From contig SKMM01000021.1 in NCBI GenBank assembly GCA_007121055.1, positions 1 through 8,772 on the forward strand: a stretch of 8,772 nucleotides of DNA, read 5' to 3'. The number at the start of each line of letters is the position of its first letter. Position 1 is the stretch's first letter. The stretch comes from Paracoccaceae bacterium (GTDB lineage Bacteria > Pseudomonadota > Alphaproteobacteria > Rhodobacterales > Rhodobacteraceae). The position numbers and the translations under genes were made by a program. The notes under the pieces are model-generated. The model was not told the DNA's origin, made no database searches, and worked only from the letters and a program-made list of their open reading frames with translations. This document shows, in pieces, positions 6,511-8,772 of the stretch.

Positions 6511-7521
6511 ATGCTCAACTATACCATCCGCCGGCTGGTGATGGCGGTCCCGACCGTCATCATCATCAGCCTGTTGATCTTCCTTCTGCTGGACCTCGCT
6601 CCGGGCGATCCCACTGCGCAGCTGCCGCTCACCATTCCCAACGAGGTGCGTGAGGAAATCCGGCTGGCGCTGGGGCTGGGGGAACCGGTCATGGTCCGCT
6701 ACGTCCGCTGGTTGCAGATGATGGTTGTGAACGAACCGCTGCATGCGCTCGCCTCCGTCACCGGCTGGGAAAACCTGCGCCCCGACGGCCAGCGCATCCT
6801 GTCCTGGCAGAGCCGCTCGCCCGTGGGCGACATCATCGCCCAGCGCATTCCCCAGACGCTGTGGGTGGTGGGCATGGGATACCTGTTCGGGATCCTGATC
6901 GCGCTGCCCATCGGCATCATCTCGGCCTACAAGCAGTATTCCTGGTTCGACCAGATCGGCACCTTCATCTCCATGGTGGGCTTCTCGGTTCCGGTGTTCT
7001 TCACCGGGGTGGTGCTGATCCTGGTGTTCTCGGTCTGGCTGGGCTGGTTTCCGTCGATGTACGACACCACGCTCCGGGTCACCGACTGGGACAGCTTCAT
7101 GCGGCAGGTGCGCCAGATGGTGCTGCCGGTCTCGGTGCTGGCGCTGTTCAACGCGGCCCAGATCAGCCGCTTCATGCGCGCCTCCATGCTCGACAACCTC
7201 AACCAGGACTATGTCCGCACCGCCCGCGCCAAGGGCCTGCGGGAAAACACCGTGGTCATGGTCCATGTGCTGCGCAACTCGATGATCCCGGTCGTCACCG
7301 TGATCGCCCTGGGCGTGCCTGCGGTGTTCTCCGGCGCCATCATCACCGAAACGATCTTCCGGGTGAACGGGCTCGGCGCGCTTCTCATCAACGCGATCTA
7401 CGCCAGCGACATTCCCATGGTGCAGACTCTGACCTTCATCTTCGCGGTGCTGATCGTGCTGTTCAACCTCATTGCCGATGTCATCTACGGCATTCTCGAC
7501 CCGAGGATCCGCTATGACTGA
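6511..7521 (+). CDS. Peptide-type ABC importer, permease (DppB/OppB-like)
   Basis: This 336-residue inner-membrane protein forms half of the import channel. The N-terminal segment (about 8-29) is the first helix and is followed by the family motif LAPGDP (29-34). Further hydrophobic stretches are at about 116-139, 152-178, 203-216, 260-282 and 302-327. The cytoplasmic EAA loop that docks on the ATPases reads DYVRTARAKGL (233-243) and continues to LRNS (254-257). The C terminus, GILDPRIRYD, is typical. The loop between helices 1 and 2 carries a stretch at about 74-98 that does not look like the usual D-LG-S segment of DppB/OppB and may be a clade-specific insertion. The ATG has a modest AGGG eight bases upstream. 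The gene ends in an 8-bp overlap with the next permease gene (ATGACTGA). Confidence 0.94.
   Translation: MLNYTIRRLVMAVPTVIIISLLIFLLLDLAPGDPTAQLPLTIPNEVREEIRLALGLGEPVMVRYVRWLQMMVVNEPLHALASVTGWENLRPDGQRILSWQSRSPVGDIIAQRIPQTLWVVGMGYLFGILIALPIGIISAYKQYSWFDQIGTFISMVGFSVPVFFTGVVLILVFSVWLGWFPSMYDTTLRVTDWDSFMRQVRQMVLPVSVLALFNAAQISRFMRASMLDNLNQDYVRTARAKGLRENTVVMVHVLRNSMIPVVTVIALGVPAVFSGAIITETIFRVNGLGALLINAIYASDIPMVQTLTFIFAVLIVLFNLIADVIYGILDPRIRYD
7503..7507 (+). promoter_or_regulatory. Ribosome binding site deciding the second permease start
   Basis: GAGGA lies six bases before the ATG at 7514, inside the last codons of the first permease gene. The frame is open to an ATG at 7472, which would add 14 residues and a 50-bp overlap with no comparable site, so 7514 is preferred. 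Confidence 0.6.
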
Positions 7522-8482
7522 CACCATGCCCCGCCCGATCACCGAGGACGGCCCCCACGCCGTCACGGGCCCCAAGCCCTTCGCCCCGGAGGAGGCCTTC
7601 CGCCCGCCCCGCAACCAGTGGTGGGACGTGTGGGACCAGTTCAAGACCCACAAGGGCGCCTTGGCCGGCAGTTTCGTGTTCCTGTTCATCATCCTGTTCG
7701 TGGTGGTGGGGCCGTGGATCTGGACCGCGGACCCGGGCTTCATCGACATCCGCTCGCGCAACCAGGGGCCCAGCGCGGCGCACCCGCTGGGCACCGACCA
7801 GCTCGGCCGGGACATGCTGGCGCGGATGATGTACGGCGGCCGGATCTCGGTGGCGGTGGGGCTGACGGCGATGCTGCTGGGCCTGCTGATCGGGACGCTG
7901 GTGGGGGTGCTGTCGGGCTACTTCCGCCGCATGGACGGCATCCTGATGCGCACCACCGACCTGTTCCTCGCGCTGCCGCTGCTGCCGCTGCTGCTCGTCA
8001 TGGTGCTTCTGTTCCGCGAGGCGCTGGCGCGCAATTTCGGCGAGGCCTGGGGGGTGTTCGTCCTCATCGTCACCGCCATCGGCATCACCTCCTGGATGCA
8101 GACCGCGCGCATCGTGCGCGGCGAGGTGCTGGCGCTGAAGGAGCGGGAGTATGTGCTGGCCGCCCGTTCCATCGGCACGCCCGCCCGGCGGATCGTCACG
8201 CGCCACATCCTGCCCAACGTGCTGTCGCCGATCATGGTCTCCGCCACGCTGGGGATCGCCGCCGCCATCATCACCGAAAGCGCGCTCAGCTTCCTCGGCC
8301 TCGGCTTCCCGCCCGACTTCCCCACCTGGGGCCGGCTCCTCTTCGACGGCCGCGACTGGATCGAGCAATACCCCGCCCGCGTCATCTGGCCCGGCCTCTT
8401 CATCTCGCTGACCGTGATCTCCGTAAACTTCATCGGAGACGGCCTGCGCGACGCCCTCGACCCCCGCATCCGCGGCCGCTGA
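7514..8482 (+). CDS. Peptide-type ABC importer, permease (DppC/OppC-like)
   Basis: This 322-residue membrane protein is the second channel half. A proline-rich cytoplasmic N terminus (1-48) leads into the first helix at about 49-70, followed by the family motif HPLGTDQLGRDMLAR (90-104). Further hydrophobic segments are at about 111-134, 149-168, 179-195, 235-262 and 290-307. The EAA loop that contacts the ATPases is REYVLAARSIGTPARRI (211-227) and ends near HILPN (231-235). LGLGFPPDFPTWG (261-273) and the C-terminal DALDPRIRGR (313-322) are standard for DppC-type subunits. It is the last gene of the importer operon, coupled to the first permease gene by an 8-bp overlap and followed by a GC-rich hairpin. 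Nothing appears truncated. Confidence 0.94.
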   Translation: MTDTMPRPITEDGPHAVTGPKPFAPEEAFRPPRNQWWDVWDQFKTHKGALAGSFVFLFIILFVVVGPWIWTADPGFIDIRSRNQGPSAAHPLGTDQLGRDMLARMMYGGRISVAVGLTAMLLGLLIGTLVGVLSGYFRRMDGILMRTTDLFLALPLLPLLLVMVLLFREALARNFGEAWGVFVLIVTAIGITSWMQTARIVRGEVLALKEREYVLAARSIGTPARRIVTRHILPNVLSPIMVSATLGIAAAIITESALSFLGLGFPPDFPTWGRLLFDGRDWIEQYPARVIWPGLFISLTVISVNFIGDGLRDALDPRIRGR

Positions 8483-8500
8483 GCAGGCCACGGACGAAAC

Positions 8501-8525
8501 GGGCCGCCCCCAAGCGGGGCGGCCC
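8501..8525. terminator. GC-rich hairpin between convergent genes, candidate bidirectional terminator
   Basis: GGGCCGCCCC (8501-8510) pairs perfectly with GGGGCGGCCC (8516-8525) across the 5-nt loop CAAGC. It lies 18 bp after the last importer gene and 64 bp beyond the stop of the convergent minus-strand gene, so it can serve both. Neither side has a real T-run (ATTCAG on the plus strand, GTTTCG on the minus strand). Termination would rely on the strong stem or on Rho. Confidence 0.65.
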
Positions 8526-8589
8526 ATTCAGTCCTCAGCCAGTGGCACGGCACCGCGAGCAGCGGGCCGTCCGGGGGCTCCGAGGGCGC

Positions 8590-8772
8590 TTAGCCCGCCA
8601 CCTCGGCCAGCAGCGCGGCGTTGCCGCCCGCGGCGGTTGTGTCGACGCACAGGTGCCGCTCGAACAGCACATGCGCCGCGTCCGGCGCGCCCGTGATCAG
8701 CGGCAGGATCGGGCCGTCCCGCCGCGCCAGCGCCGCGGCCAGGGCGCGCGCCGTTTCCGCCTCGCCCCACCA
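8590..8772 (-). CDS. putA: C-terminal end of PutA-like proline dehydrogenase / P5C dehydrogenase (partial)
   Basis: The minus strand has an uninterrupted frame entering at the right edge and ending at a TAA (complement of 8590-8592), giving the last 60 residues of a longer protein. It contains PILPLITGAPD (21-31), ERHLCVDTTAAGGNAALL (38-55) and a short tail. The pattern of a conserved T-A-A-G-G-N-A segment at the extreme C terminus is what I know from bifunctional PutA proteins, which oxidise proline to glutamate using FAD and NAD and often also bind DNA at their own promoter. All catalytic domains lie outside the window, so the call rests on this tail alone. The gene converges on the importer operon. 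A stand-alone P5C dehydrogenase of similar C-terminal sequence is the main alternative. Confidence 0.75.
   Translation of the reverse strand, partial: WWGEAETARALAAALARRDGPILPLITGAPDAAHVLFERHLCVDTTAAGGNAALLAEVAG

Noticed and set aside
4677..6518. A 613-codon minus-strand frame opposite the binding-protein gene
   Set aside because: It is an antisense shadow in GC-rich coding DNA. The plus-strand product has a signal peptide and family-5 motifs, while the antisense product has none.
6367..8527. Long minus-strand frames opposite the two permease genes
   Set aside because: They are antisense shadows. Their products are His, Asp and Arg rich with no membrane segments or motifs, while the plus strand encodes complete permeases.
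8584..8596. A small GGGC/GCCC hairpin over the stop codon of the PutA-like gene
   Set aside because: A stem of only 4 bp in such GC-rich DNA is expected by chance.
8528..8770. A minus-strand 80-codon frame at the right edge
   Set aside because: It overlaps the PutA-like tail in another frame and its product is a Gly/Ala/Arg-rich low-complexity sequence. The frame ending at 8590 carries the recognisable C-terminal motif.

Overview
The window is one continuous stretch of a high-GC bacterial chromosome, almost all coding. The codon use (strong G/C at third positions), the gene families and the protein sequences suggest an alphaproteobacterium, most likely of the Rhodobacteraceae. That placement rests on remembered resemblance and not on a search. 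No RNA genes, insertion sequences, CRISPR arrays or prophage genes were seen.

Layout from left to right. Positions 1-85 are non-coding and very G/C-rich: a 13-bp inverted repeat whose loop holds a perfect G-quadruplex motif, then a four-copy hexamer repeat. Positions 86-2428 on the minus strand hold a two-gene operon of M20-family metallohydrolases: an ArgE-like deacylase is transcribed first, followed 3 bp later by an aminoacylase/hippurate-hydrolase-like amidohydrolase. Positions 2429-2636 are a divergent promoter region with an imperfect dyad. Positions 2637-8482 on the plus strand hold a complete five-gene Dpp/Opp-type ABC importer operon in the order ATPase, ATPase, substrate-binding protein, permease, permease. 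Three of its four junctions overlap. The fourth, after the binding-protein gene, carries two tandem hairpins. A GC-rich hairpin at 8501-8525 separates the operon from a convergent gene cut by the right edge. That gene is the last 60 codons of a PutA-like proline dehydrogenase/P5C dehydrogenase, identified from its C-terminal sequence.

How the genes may work together (inference). The importer would bring peptides or acylated amino acids into the cytoplasm, and the two divergently transcribed M20 hydrolases would release free amino acids by cutting amide bonds. PutA is an amino-acid catabolic neighbour, but it is convergent and need not share regulation. The substrate cannot be read from the sequence.

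The genes belong to well-known families. No undescribed system is evident. The points most worth a second look are the quadruplex-in-hairpin at the left edge, the four closely spaced cysteine pairs in the binding protein, the tail of the second ATPase that looks like captured intergenic sequence, and the dyad in the divergent promoter.
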